This document shows, piece after piece, positions 13,401 through 25,200 of a stretch of 64,000 bases of DNA. The notes beneath the pieces were generated by a model. It did no database searches. It saw only the letters and a program-made list of their open reading frames with translations, and had not been told where the DNA came from. Made by a program: the position numbers and the translations under genes. Every line of letters begins with the position of its first letter. Positions within the stretch are counted from its first letter, which is position 1. The DNA comes from Lichenostomus cassidix. Lineage: Eukaryota; Chordata; Aves; Passeriformes; Meliphagidae. Where the stretch lies: the NCBI GenBank assembly GCA_008360975.2, contig CM039183.1, positions 44,879,850-44,943,849 of the forward strand. The letters are read 5' to 3'.

Positions 13401-14609
13401 AATCTTGCCTTTCATTCACCTTGGGTTTACCAGGAAGTCTTGTACTCTAATTTGACATAAAGCTCAAGTCCAGTCTGCCATCATGCTACTTAACTTCATT
13501 CTCTCTGCTTTTACAGCCCCTGTAAACTGTTATTTCTTCAGGCATTCTAGCCCATCCCTTTCTGTTACCATGTGCAGTCAATAGTCATGTATATATGGTT
13601 TTAGAAATGAAGTTTCTGCAACCTGTTTCTGTTTTTTAATTCAGTGAGATTTTATGTTAAATTTTTTATTTTGTGTAATTCCTGGTGTCCTAAGAGTTTA
13701 CATTCACAACTTCCAACTGCCAGGTTAACCCAAGAGTAACATTCCTTCAGTTATTTTTTTTCAAAATTGATTTCTTTTTCTTCTTCAGGAAATATCTCAA
13801 ATTGCCCTCAGCTGAGTAGTTCTAATTAAGAAATATGAACTGCATTTTGTAGAGCCATCTCTCTGGCAAAAAGGATGGAAATTTACCCCTAAGCAAACAG
13901 TTAATTGCATAATTCTTGCTTATTGTTCCCCTTAGAAGTGTTATAAATGAGACAGTGGCAAACAGGTGCACTCACTAAAGAGAATGGCTCATAAGTTGAT
14001 CTCTGTACAGCACAGAATTCCTTTTCTAACATTTTCTGAGTGCTTCAGAGTCTTAGAGTTGAAGTCAGAAGGAGTTCATTGGTTTTATAAAGCCTAAACT
14101 TAGAAAACTAAGTTACCCAGATCCCCTCTTAGGCCATTTTTCATTAATTGTGTCACAATTAGCTTAACATAAGCCACCTTAGATTTACATTACAGTAAGA
14201 ATAGAATCTGAGAGACTTTCTGCATAACACACTACTGACATTCAGGGCTATAAATCTTTTCTTTCTCCACAATGAGGTCGTTTCCAGGCCTCACTCAGGT
14301 ACCTTCTCCCACTAAGAGTTGTGTCTCCCTCTAATCTCCAGCACAGTCTGCTGAGCAGCTCAGCCTTGTTTGTGCACCATCCATTCCAAACAGCACATTA
14401 TGGCATGCTCGCAAATAATCTGAGTGAAACAGTCTGGTGCCCATTTAGGAGGTAAACCTGGATGGACATGTCTTGCTAAGTTGTGAGTGCTGAAAAGTAA
14501 GGTTAACATTCATGTGAGATTAAAAATATGATTTGTCAACATTTTTTTTCTTATATCTCCTAGATGTAGATTGTGCTTGTAAGAGTTGCAGCCTGATTGC
14601 ATCCTTCCT
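7401..14609. other. Non-coding AT-rich unique DNA, no gene seen
   Basis: No exon, RNA gene or clear transposon could be supported. Frames such as 7336-7581, 10148-10405 and 12950-13201 are short and overlap frames on the opposite strand or in other phases. ERVL remains might continue a little upstream of 7400 on the minus strand, but I could not follow them. A 14-base sequence (gaatatattctaag) occurs twice at 13358-13371 and 13386-13399. The stretch about 13195-13345 is less AT-monotonous and is reported separately as a possible conserved non-coding element. Confidence 0.6.
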
Positions 14610-14931
14610 GTACCTGATGGGAGCCCACAAGAAAGATGAGAAGGACTTTTTACAAGAGCATGTAGCAGAACAAGGGGGATTGGCTTCAAACTGAACGAGG
14701 GTAGGTTTAGATTAGATATAAGAAAGAAATTCTTTATTGTGAGGTGGTGAGGCACTTGCACAGGCTGCCCAGAGAAGCTGTGGATGCCCCATCCCTGGCA
14801 GTGTTCAAGGCCAGGTTGGATGGAGCTTTCAGCAACCTGGCCTAGTGAAAGGTGTCCCTGCCCACAGCAGGGGTGTTGGAATGGATGATCTTTAAGGTCC
14901 CTTCCAACTGAGGGCATTCTGTGATTCTCTG
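14610..14931 (+). mobile_element. CR1 LINE, 3'-end fragment (plus strand)
   Basis: This is a 5'-truncated CR1 retrotransposon covering the distal ORF2 region and 3' UTR. Recognisable blocks in order are gagcccacaagaaagatgag near 14621, the stretch around 14680-14735 containing ggtttagattagatataaga, gcacttgcacaggctgccca near 14751, a valine/tryptophan-coding stretch at 14800-14830, and the diagnostic end ggtcccttccaactg followed by the octamer-type terminus attctgtgattctctg at 14916-14931. Reading frames are broken, so it encodes nothing. The 135-codon frame on the opposite strand (14510-14917) is an antisense shadow of it. Short 5'-truncated copies like this are the usual CR1 insertion form in birds. 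Confidence 0.95.
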
Positions 14932-17900
14932 TTAAATAACTGTAGTTGTCCTGCTAGTTAGTATTTGAGACATTAACAGTCAACTGTATCTATACAGTTT
15001 ATATTGTACTGTACTATAATGTATCTATAAAGTTGCTCCTCTGCTGTAGGATAGTTGGTAGTAATAAAATGGAAGTTTCCTATCATTGGAATATTTTATG
15101 TGATGTTACAAACACAGCCAGAGAGAAATCAGACATAAAAATCCGTATCTTACATTGTTGGCTATCCATTAAGCAGTAACATAGGAACTTTTAACATCTG
15201 AGAGAAGAAAATGCATATGAATTCTTCCCTTTTCTCTTATAACACTATCTACTTCATTATTCAATGCTGGACACACAAATGTCATAATTTCACTTTATTA
15301 GATGAAGAAAATTGCTTTATGTTTCCTGTTGTTTTCTGGTTTATACCTGTTTTTTATCATAGGCACCTCTGACTGGACAGTCACATTGTTCCTTGGTTAC
15401 AGCCTCTGGCATACACTGACAGGTAGATAATGTTAATCCTCTTGGTCCCCCACATCCAAGAGTTCCGCCAGTTTTAACAAGTGACTCACTCTGGCAAATG
15501 CTCTCAATTCAGGTAGTTCTGAGGTGATCTGTAGACTCTTTCCCAGATCCTTTTAAAATTTAGTTCACCTAAGTCCAGAAAGAAAGAGTTCAGAACATAG
15601 GGTTAACCATGGCCTTGGCAAGTGTAATCTTGTACAGTCTTTGCATGTATATAAGGGAGGGAAAGTAACCTTAAGAGCACCACATATTCTGGGTCATACA
15701 GGAATGTGGAGTTAGGCACAAAGAGAGGAGCAGAGAAGCATAACTTCTATACCTTTTCTTAAGCACTTTTCTATTTCCTGGATATTCTTGTCAATATTAT
15801 ACAGTGTGGCAGGAGGATGCTTTGGAAAATCTGTGTGAGTTTCCAGTTACTGAGACTATTCAAACCATGATGGGACTCAATCTGTTATTTCCATGTGGGC
15901 AGAAAAAAAGGTTTTAATATCTGCCAGCCTTCAAGAAAAGCAGTATCTGCTGGGTAATTTATCTATAAATATATTGGCTAGAGTGACATGTAAGTGTGGT
16001 ATCTTTACTACATTCTGTTCCATCAGGAGAGACACCAAATCTGAGTGTGTATTTTGGAGAATTAAATAGAATTGGGTAGAACTGCTAACCTTTAAAAAAA
16101 CCTTATTCATACTAGTGGTTGCAGTTGAACTAGTGGTCTGTATATTAAAAGTTTTGAATAATGAAAAAGCTATATGAGTTCTTTTTCCACATTATCTCTG
16201 TCACTGTGGTTCAACACTGGGAAAGTACCCACACAGCAGCAGTAACTTCAGCATAGGCACTGAGCTGGCCTGACTGAATTCTTGAAGATATTAGGAAAAA
16301 AACTTGGCAAGCAGAAGACTTTGAAGTAGGGCAGCATTCATGTCCACTAGTGTCAAGGCTGCATCGTACCGCATTTCAGACAAATTTTTGTTTGTTTTTT
16401 AGTACAACCTATTTTAACTTGTTTGTAATAATGAAGGAGAACACAATAAAATGATTATTATAGAAATGTTATAAATAGGATTATTTATATGATAAGAAAA
16501 CAAGGAAGGAAACTTGCTGAAAGACTGCTGTTGAGTGACCGTATGGTCAGCCTTTAGGGAAGGAAAAATAACAGTTTGAACTTGCCATACCATCCTGGAA
16601 AATCTGAGCCTTACATTAGCTGCAGACAGTCTCTCACTGAAGAAGTAGTGGGAAAGTGCACAATTTCTGTCATCCAGCCCATAAATAACATTTGGAGTCT
16701 GTGTGCCTCATCTGCATCAGCTGCACATCATCTCAGCTACCTGGCCATTGCTATCAAAGTGCTACTAGTGCTAGAAAATGGGCTTAGAAATACACAGTAG
16801 AAATTACTCTACTCCTACCGGAGATGTTCTTGAATACATTTTCCTAATCAATTTTGTTTAGAACATTTCCTCAGTCGATAGAATGGAGCTCTTCTGAGAG
16901 CTCTAATGAGATTGGCCAAAGATGCCTTGAAACTGACACCCAGAGGGATTGCAAGACATAGCCATTGCAGTTACTCAGGTGATTTTTCTTCCTTTTAAGT
17001 ATCACTGTTCCTTCTCCAAATCAATCCAGAACAACATGGAAAAGTCCCCACAGGTTTGGACTAGCATCTGAAGATTTTCCTGCTTGCATCTGAGCACGGT
17101 GGAAAAGTGACATGCTATTGCACAGTGCAACTGTGTGCAGGCCTATGAACCCAACAGCTTGAAAGAGCACACAGATCCAGCATGGTGTGCTATGTTGTAG
17201 ATCTGCTGCTGCCCAGACTGTAGACAGCTGGATTGGGGTCAGTGCACAAGAACTACCATCACTGTGGCTACTTTAGTTAAAGTTTTGTCCATTTGGGGAG
17301 CATATGCTGCTGATAGGAGAATATCTACTAAAATGTTACTTCATTCTTGTGTACTTAAATGGACACAAGGGGCTATAGTCATGAACCAGTTAAATGTTCC
17401 TAGCAGCCTTGGCAACACCTGTATCAAAAATCAATATCTCACTGTTCCAGATTTGTAGTTGCCATAGGTTGTCTTGCTTCAACACAATAACTTGGAATAC
17501 TCTGGATGTTTTATACGCCCTCATTCATATGAATCAGGACACACAGCCTCGTTTACCATCATGGAAAGAATGTATTTGAGATTGCTGTTAAAATGGTACT
17601 GCAACTCCTTATAGCACTGTTAAAGTCCAACATTCTATAATGGTTCATTTTCCACTTCTGTGATGTCAGTAGTGCCTGTTTTGGTAGTGGAGCTCAAAAC
17701 TCCTTTAACAGTTTTACAGTTCAGTTCTGTAGAGGATCCTATCCTGATGGGCAAGCAGGATGCAATTCATCTGTGGAGAGTACATCTGATGGCAACGTGA
17801 ACATTTGTGTTCATATTTAACCAGTGTTTTGCTTTTGAGGATGTGGATGCCATATAAAGTGTAAGTCATTGTCTCCTGCCAGTAAAACAGAGCAGTTAGA

Positions 17901-20900
17901 AGACTGAAAGCAATGGGGGCTAAACAGGGGAAGCAGCACTGCTGAGTTTTGCCACTTGAGGGGTTCTGCCAGCATACAGGCTTGGCCCAAAGCCCTTCTT
18001 CCCCTTCACTCATACGATACAAAGGCCAAGTAGAGCAACAGTTTGGGGAAAACCCAGCCTAAGCATCACAATTGCTGACAGTCTTCACATTTCCTTCATC
18101 TCTTATGATGAGGTTTTTGTTTTGTCCTAATATTCTGTGCATTAGCAACTAACATTTTTTTTCACTCCTCTGCCTGTGGGAGGCTTTCCCAAGATGAAAT
18201 TTACTTGATTTTAAACAAACTCTCTTGGAACTATAGAGAATCAAATGAAAATTAATTACACTCATCTACATCAGATCAGGAAGAGGGGGCTGAACCTGAT
18301 GCTAAAACTCCAGCAAGGTGTAGGGATTGTTAATACAATCTTACTTTAATTCTCATAAAAACCCAACCCTCCATTCAGTAAATATGACTAGAAATCTGCC
18401 CGAGAGGATCAAAATTAGTGTATAATTTTATAAAGATACTATGCTTGAAAAAAGGCAGTTCTTAGGACCACATTTAAATAGTGAAATAAAATTCGTTTTG
18501 TATGAAGAAAGAAAATCATGTTTAAAAAATCACCCTCAGGATCTCTGCTCAATGTTGTACATAGAGACTCTGATCTGAGACTCCTACAGTCCATGCAGAG
18601 CTTTGCTTTCAAAGGATTTTTGGACTGAAACTGTGAGCAACTGAGGACAGGGACAGTCTGTGTATTACACAATACAGACAGGGTGAAAATATTCTGGTCA
18701 GGAATAATTTTTGACTACTTTAAGTTATCACTTGCACTTCATTTGAAAAAGGTTGGTGCCTCTTACTACTGGTTTACACACAAGTCTTTCCATTAAAAAA
18801 GTTTCTTCCTCCTTTGCATTGTGTGTTCTGTAAAGCAGTCACTTCCTGTCCCAGATACTTGGAGAACTTTCTTGCACTACTTCACAGATTAAACCGCTTT
18901 CTTTTTTTAAATGAGCTAATGTATTTATCTGGATAGATGCACTTATAGCATATGAAAAAAGAGATGTATTTTTTCTAAGTTGAAAAGACTTATGCTAGGG
19001 CAGCTATTGTTTTATGGAAATACTAAAGTAAGGTATTTCTGAAACAGGAGTTTTACAAGTGATTATATGTATGTGACACCTATTTCTATGTATTGGAAGG
19101 GCTGAAATCTCAACCTAAAGAGTATTCACTGGAAGTAGGTAATGGCAGGAGCAATACTGTCTGTTTTGGTAGGTGTGTGAAATGTAATATGCTAGAAATC
19201 TGCCTTGCTGGATAAAAGAATTAGGATGGACAAGTGAAAACTTACTGAACCTTGATTCAGCAGATAATGACCTGTCTAAAGTTTTAGTTCCTACATGCAC
19301 ATTTCAGAGGAGACACAAAGTATCAAACCAAATGTCTAAAATGTTCCAGGACATAATCATTGGATTGGTTATGATGAAAAAAATTACAAACACAACGATT
19401 CAAGCAATAATTTGAAGAAAATGTCTCTCTTCTCTGGTGTAAGTAGTGTTCTGAATATGTAACTAATGTTTGTCTGGTTTAGTTTCTTAATCATATTGTT
19501 TTGGTTTTCCATATGGTATTTGCATGCTCTACTTTCAAAATATTTGTTTAAATTTAACACGCAGTTGGTGACTCAGTGTCAAAAATTAGTTGCTTTCCTT
19601 TGAACTCCTTCTGTGTTTAATTTGTATTCATCCCATGAATATGCTGGCTTAGTGTGTAGTTTGGTAAAACAAGTAGGCTCAAAGCTAAGCTGTTTCTAAG
19701 AGAATCCTGGAGATCTGGTAATATTCTAGGAAATAACAGGAAAATATTCAGAAAAAACACAAATTTGAAGAACTTAGGCAGATTTAAAGGAAAATTCCCT
19801 TATTCTAGGGACCGCTTAGTCTTCCTGTAAATGTGACCAGGGGAGCTACCTCTAAATAAATGTGTGTTTAGATTTGTACTGTATATACTGTTCATCCGAC
19901 TTTGATAATAAAGATCCTCATGTGTTTTGACTAGTCATGACTGAGTGGAAAACAGCTGATGTGAATCACTGTGCGTCAGAGCCTTGCTTGAGAGTGGGAT
20001 ATTGAAAAGCTTCACCTCACAGTAGACAGGGAACACAGATGTATTTGGCCCTTTTGCAATTTTGGAGTACACTGTGGTGAAGAACATGCTCATTTTTATT
20101 TGGGATGAATAAACCTGTTAACTCTGTGAGTATTCAGTTTAGTACAAAGTTTAGTTAGTTAGTAACAGTAGTAATCGTGCAATCGTGGTCATATTTTAGA
20201 AAGCAGTAAATTCCACAGGAAGTAGGTTGTTGCCTGGAAATTGTGAATGTTCAGGGATAGAAAAACAAACATGTAATATTACATAAATTATTATATATCT
20301 TAGAGAAATGAAGACTAATAAAATAACATATATTATTAATTAGAAGAAAAATATATGAAATATACAATATTTTAAAGCAATTTAAAATCATTAGTAATCC
20401 AATAATCTAATTTTTAGAGTGTTTTTCATACTTCAAAATAAAAAAAGTTCATAAATATATCCTTAGGGAGAGGAGGAAGTACGATCATCTCTCTTAATCA
20501 GAATGCAACAGACATTTGACTGATCTGAAGGTGAAAGCCTTATCTATAACTTTAAATAATAATCTCTTTTTGTAGATAAACTTAATTAAAAGTATGCCTG
20601 TGAAGTCCCTGCATTTTTTTATTTTATTTTTAAATATTTGGATCTTGGTTTCATAGTCTCCAGAGAAGACACAAGTTATACACTACAACTTTTTAATGAG
20701 CTATCTGGCCAGTTTGGCTCACTTCGGATTCTTTAGCAGAATATTTTTTTATATTTTTCCTTTATGAAAGGAAAGATATTAATCACGTAGAGAAGAATGG
20801 AAGTGATTCATTGCCCCAGAAGAAGGCCACTGTAAATTATGGTAGGATTTTTAATTCTGTATTATTTCAATAACTTTGAAATTAGTCACTTTATAGAATT

Positions 20901-21460
20901 ACTTAATGGTTTGTTTTTGTCTCTACCAGTATTAAGTTTTTAGTGTGCTTGAGTTTGGTAAAGCCTCTGTTACTGTTTTGGGAGGGGAAAAAAAAAAAAG
21001 AAAATTAAAATTGTACAGTCTCAAGATAAGTAAAAAATACGTGCACGGTCCAACAAAAACAACTTACTTTAAGAAAAGTAGAATTATCCTTTCTGTGAAA
21101 TGCGCCGTTTGTCTTCATGGAGGAAGCTGTGACAACAAGGAGCTTTTCATATTGCCCAGGAGGTTTTCTAAATGTGACAACTGAGTAATGAGCAGGAATT
21201 TCAAAGGGAAACGGTTCTTGTTAAGTTCAAACGAAGTTTACTTGACCTTAAGATGAATAAAATTGAACCTTGTATTATTTTTATAACATATTTACAAAGC
21301 AACTTGCTTTGTGCCTGCAAGACAGTGCTGTCCGTGGTACATTAGTTTCACTTTTATCTTTCTTGAGCCATATTAACTATTTTTACTGCCCACAGCACCT
21401 TGAGAATGGAATTAAATAGAATGGGAAGCAGAGCCTTCTTCTTGTAGCACTGGCAGTCAT
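14932..21460. other. Non-coding AT-rich unique DNA, no gene seen
   Basis: No exon, RNA gene or recognisable transposon could be supported. I tried to read 16576-17579 (+) and 17714-18022 (-) as decayed retroviral or host exons because several moderate frames cluster there. No domain, catalytic motif or consistent frame emerged. A small hairpin (gagctct / agagctc with a 4-base loop) occurs near 16887. A very AT-rich island lies at about 20270-20470. Confidence 0.55.
20270..20470. other. AT-rich island
   Basis: About 200 bases are dominated by A and T, with clustered ATATTA/TTAAT/AATATAT words and almost no G or C. Such islands are sometimes nuclear-matrix attachment candidates, but this is only a compositional remark. 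Nothing here demonstrates such a role. Confidence 0.45.
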
Positions 21461-21589
21461 TTTCTTTTCTTTCTTTTTTTTTTTTCCTCTGGTTTTGGAT
21501 TTTTGTTTGTTTTTTTTTGTTTGGTTGGTTTTTTTGTTTTTTGTTGGTGTTGTTTGTTTGTTTGTTTTTTGTTTTGTTTTTGTTTTTAA
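21461..21589. repeat. T-rich / (GTTT)n low-complexity tract
   Basis: About 130 bases are nearly all T with interspersed G, including an uninterrupted 14-nt T run near 21474-21487 and GTTT repeats at 21551-21570. Read on the minus strand it is a long A-rich, CAAA-containing tract. It could be a degenerate retroposed poly-A tail or a simple repeat. It inflates the minus-strand open frame 21354-21776, whose central part is a Lys/Asn/Gln-rich artefact. Confidence 0.85.
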
Positions 21590-22246
21590 TTAACATTAAT
21601 TCTAGGCTAAAAATGAACCAAATTTGTTTATGTGGTTCCTTCATGTTCAGGACTGTTGGCAGCCTGTGGGTGATGTTGCAGTAGTCCCTCTGCAGAGGGG
21701 ACCAGCCCAGCAGGAGCTGCTTCAGAAAGGGGCTGAGGAGGATTTCCAGGATGCTGGAACTAGACTGGAAAATCACTCAGAGACAGAAAAGCTTCGGTGT
21801 AGCCTTCCTTTTGAAGTGGGAGAGGAGGGAGGAATTACATTATTTGATTTCTTAGCATTACCTTTGTGATCTGGAAGATGCATTCTAGTTCTGTTTTCCC
21901 GATATAAAGTTGCATTATGTCTAGAAATTAGAAAAACTGTAATGGGGAACTACTAACAAATAAATACTGTAAGTAGAAAGAGTAAGTGTACCTCAGAAGA
22001 TAAAATAGAAACTCCACAAATATATTTATAACCCCCCTTCACATTTCCTTGTTCTGTCCTTTAGAGAGGCCACTAAAATTTGAGAGTGAAGGTTACATGC
22101 AGGAGTATTAGCAGTTCTTAATCTCTCTTATAATTCACAGAAATCCCAAATAGCAAATCAAGAAGCTAATTAAAGACACGATTTCAATTCCATTGAGGTT
22201 TTGTGCTGAAAGTAACTCAAAAATTGCATAATGAGCCTCCATTATC

Positions 22247-22299
22247 TCTCAGTGATTTCAGAACAAAAGTTCAGAACAAAAGTTCTGAAATCACTGAGA
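22247..22299. repeat. 18-bp perfect inverted repeat overlapping a 13-bp tandem repeat
   Basis: The left arm tctcagtgatttcagaac (22247-22264) is matched exactly by its reverse complement at 22282-22299, leaving a 17-base loop. The unit cagaacaaaagtt is also repeated head to tail at 22259-22271 and 22272-22284, so direct and inverted copies share bases. This pattern is what a replication template switch can leave. It does not resemble a transposon end. Confidence 0.9.
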
Positions 22300-25200
22300 A
22301 CTAAAGATAACCCAAAAGAAAAACTTCCTCCCATAAAGTCTCACTCTGCAATGCAAGTCTTTGTTTCCAAAAAGATGTTTTAAAACTCATATGTACTTTG
22401 GTTGTTTGCTAGTTCTTCCCAGACAGCAATCCATCATCCCAACTTGACAGACATGAGAATTGAGCGAAATTTTGTTTCCCACCTGTCTTCCCACTAAAGG
22501 GTTTTCATCCTGCTGTGTACATCCCTGCAAGAATGTGCAGATCTGACTCGCCAGCCTGTGGTCTCCCCACACTCTGATAGTGTCTCAGGAGTGCAGTCAG
22601 ATCTGGTGGGCTCCAAATGTATGGTCCCTTCTTCAAGAGCCATGTCTATTGTTAAGAAAGCAATGTTTAAAATGATGAGAAAAAGCATACTTAATGTGCA
22701 GGTAATGAGAGTAGGATGGTATAAATTTTGGTGAGTGGTTGACTTAATATGAACAAAGCAGGTAATCTTCTACTTTGGCCAATGGTGGTCTTGCAGTCCC
22801 CAGTGAAGGCTAACAAAAAATTTATTTTAACTACTTTAATTGTTTATGCAGTGAATTAAACCACCAGAGCCATAACCCAAAATCTATGAACATGTGTTCC
22901 CTATAAAAGAAGGTTCTAAATCCATGAATCCTACATATGCTTGACCCAAAGTGGTTATGCTATATTTTGCATATTTAATGCCCTTTTGGACATTTTAGAA
23001 AAACATCAGCTATGACTACCAATGGACTTCTACAGACAATTGATTTTAAAAGAATAAAAATATTTAGCTGCTCTTGGGGGCTGATTCCCTCCAAATAAAT
23101 TCCTACTGTTGAGGTTAAACCCAACCATCATCACTATGAGATGCATATAAAAGTTTTTTTAGTAGAGAAGTCTGGTAAGTGAAATTTAAACCTTCCCAGG
23201 TTACCCAAAAATAATGGTCTCAGCAGAGACCTTGGGTTTATGTCTACTTACAGTCTTTCTGCTGCCACATCTCTTTATCTCCAATACCAAAAGCATCTTC
23301 TGTGTGACAGACTCTCTTAGCCTATCAGTTCTTATGGCCTTAAATTGTGCCACTTGCCTGTTTTACCCAAGTAACTGAAGAACACTGTAATTTAAGCAAA
23401 GGACTAATTTGCCTGACCTGTTCCAACCTGGGATTTTGTTTCATGCCAATATCTTGGGTGAGGTTAACACAACATCTTAATCATATAACTGAATCAGTTA
23501 AGAAAACCAAACAAACAACCCAAACCAAAAAACCATAAACAAACAAAAAGCTATGTTTCCCTAACAGGGGTATTTTTTTAACCTGGATTACATTAATGAT
23601 AAAATGCACTATGTGGCCCAGTTGCAGTGCAGCAGTGATGAGTGTGAGGAGCTGCAATATAGGCAAAGGATATTTTCCCCACTAGCTTCCTTGACAAAGA
23701 AAATGGCTCCTGTAACCCTCAATCTGAAACTTACCCACTCTTCGTAATTATCTCAACTTGTCTAATAGAAGATTAGAAGATAAAGAGATTACCTATGCCT
23801 TCAGGCTGTTTCTTGTCTATACTTATGCCATCACAGCTGCAGAAAAGCTATTTTAAAGAATAAAAATTTAAACTTTTTTCAAAATTTTTTTTAAAGAAAT
23901 AGCAATTTTAATAGCAAAAACTCATACTTGTTGGATAAAAAGTGTTGGATATTTTATAAATTCATATTTTGTTTAATAGCAGGTATAGTCAGTATTTTAT
24001 TTTTGCAGGTGTCTTAAGATTCACAGATCCAAAATTGGTTGTTCTTACCTTCAGTAGTACCTTCCCCACCATTGATATGAATGTAAAAATGTATGCAAAT
24101 TTACTGTATCTCTCCTGCAAACTGTTTCAAAATACATTGTGCTTGCTCATAATCCTTACTTGTATTTCTCATCTCAAAAAAAATCTCAGGGGGTTGGAGC
24201 TGTAATCCTATATTATGAACATCTAACTTAGTGACAGGTACATCTCGTGCAGCTTACTTCATATTAGTATTGATTCAATTCTAAGTGTAAGGTTAGTAAT
24301 ATGAAATTAGTTACTTTTCCTGCCAGCCGTCACTAATCCAATTCTGTTATTGATGCATTTTTGTGTGTCTGCCCTGCGATTTTTAGGCTTTTTTCTTTTT
24401 CTTTTAGAAAGAGAAACGCAGCAAGTACAGCAGGGCTGAGTTTACTGGGTAGAAGGCAAAGGTTTGGTGGTAGCTGGGCAGTGTGCACCATCCAGGTGGT
24501 GAGGAGGGGAGCAGCTGGGGCTCTTTGCTGTGTGGCTCCCATGTGAAGGCTGCTTCCCCTTTCCCCCCTCATGCCGCAGCTGTCCCTGTCTGGCAGATTA
24601 TCTGGTATGCGGATATGTATAAATGGAATCTGATTTCCAAGTGCACCACTCTGTCCTTAAGACTATGCAAAGGTAAATTCAATTATTTTCCTATCACAAG
24701 GCTTTAAAATATAATGAAAATTAAAATATGTTTATTTTAATTGCTCTTGTTCCTTGCAAAATTAGCTTAGATACTGAGTTATTTCACATAAGACTTGTAC
24801 TTTTAACAATGAACAAGTTTGAAAATCCAAATTATATTCACCTTTTGTTTCAGTGTTTTCTACTTTGTCCTTATTGATTTTCACCAATGTACTTTCCTCA
24901 TACTCTAAATCATTCTCCACTTTTTTCCTTCCCTGTTTCATAGCTCTTTCTTTTGAATAGCCATTTGAAAATAATGTTTGTCTGGTAAAACAGTTCCTAT
25001 TTAAATATACTAGAATATGTAAAAGTTCAATGTGATTGAACACCAGTCCAAAGACAATGACATTAAATCCTTCTATAAAAAAGACAGAAAAATCTGTTCT
25101 GAAGAATGCTGAGGGCTTTGAATTGTAGTTTGATTTTCTATCTGAATTGAGGCTCTAAATTCTTCATACTGCCCAGTAAATATAAAATCTGCTTCAAAAT

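Noticed and set aside
14510..14917. 135-codon minus-strand frame
   Set aside because: Antisense to the CR1 fragment at 14610-14931.
16576..18022. Cluster of moderate frames suspected as decayed retroviral env or pol
   Set aside because: Both strands were read in all phases over the main blocks. No catalytic or structural motif and no consistent frame was found.
21354..21776. 140-codon minus-strand frame, the longest in the window
   Set aside because: Its middle is the T-rich low-complexity tract giving Lys/Asn/Gln runs; the ends show no domain.
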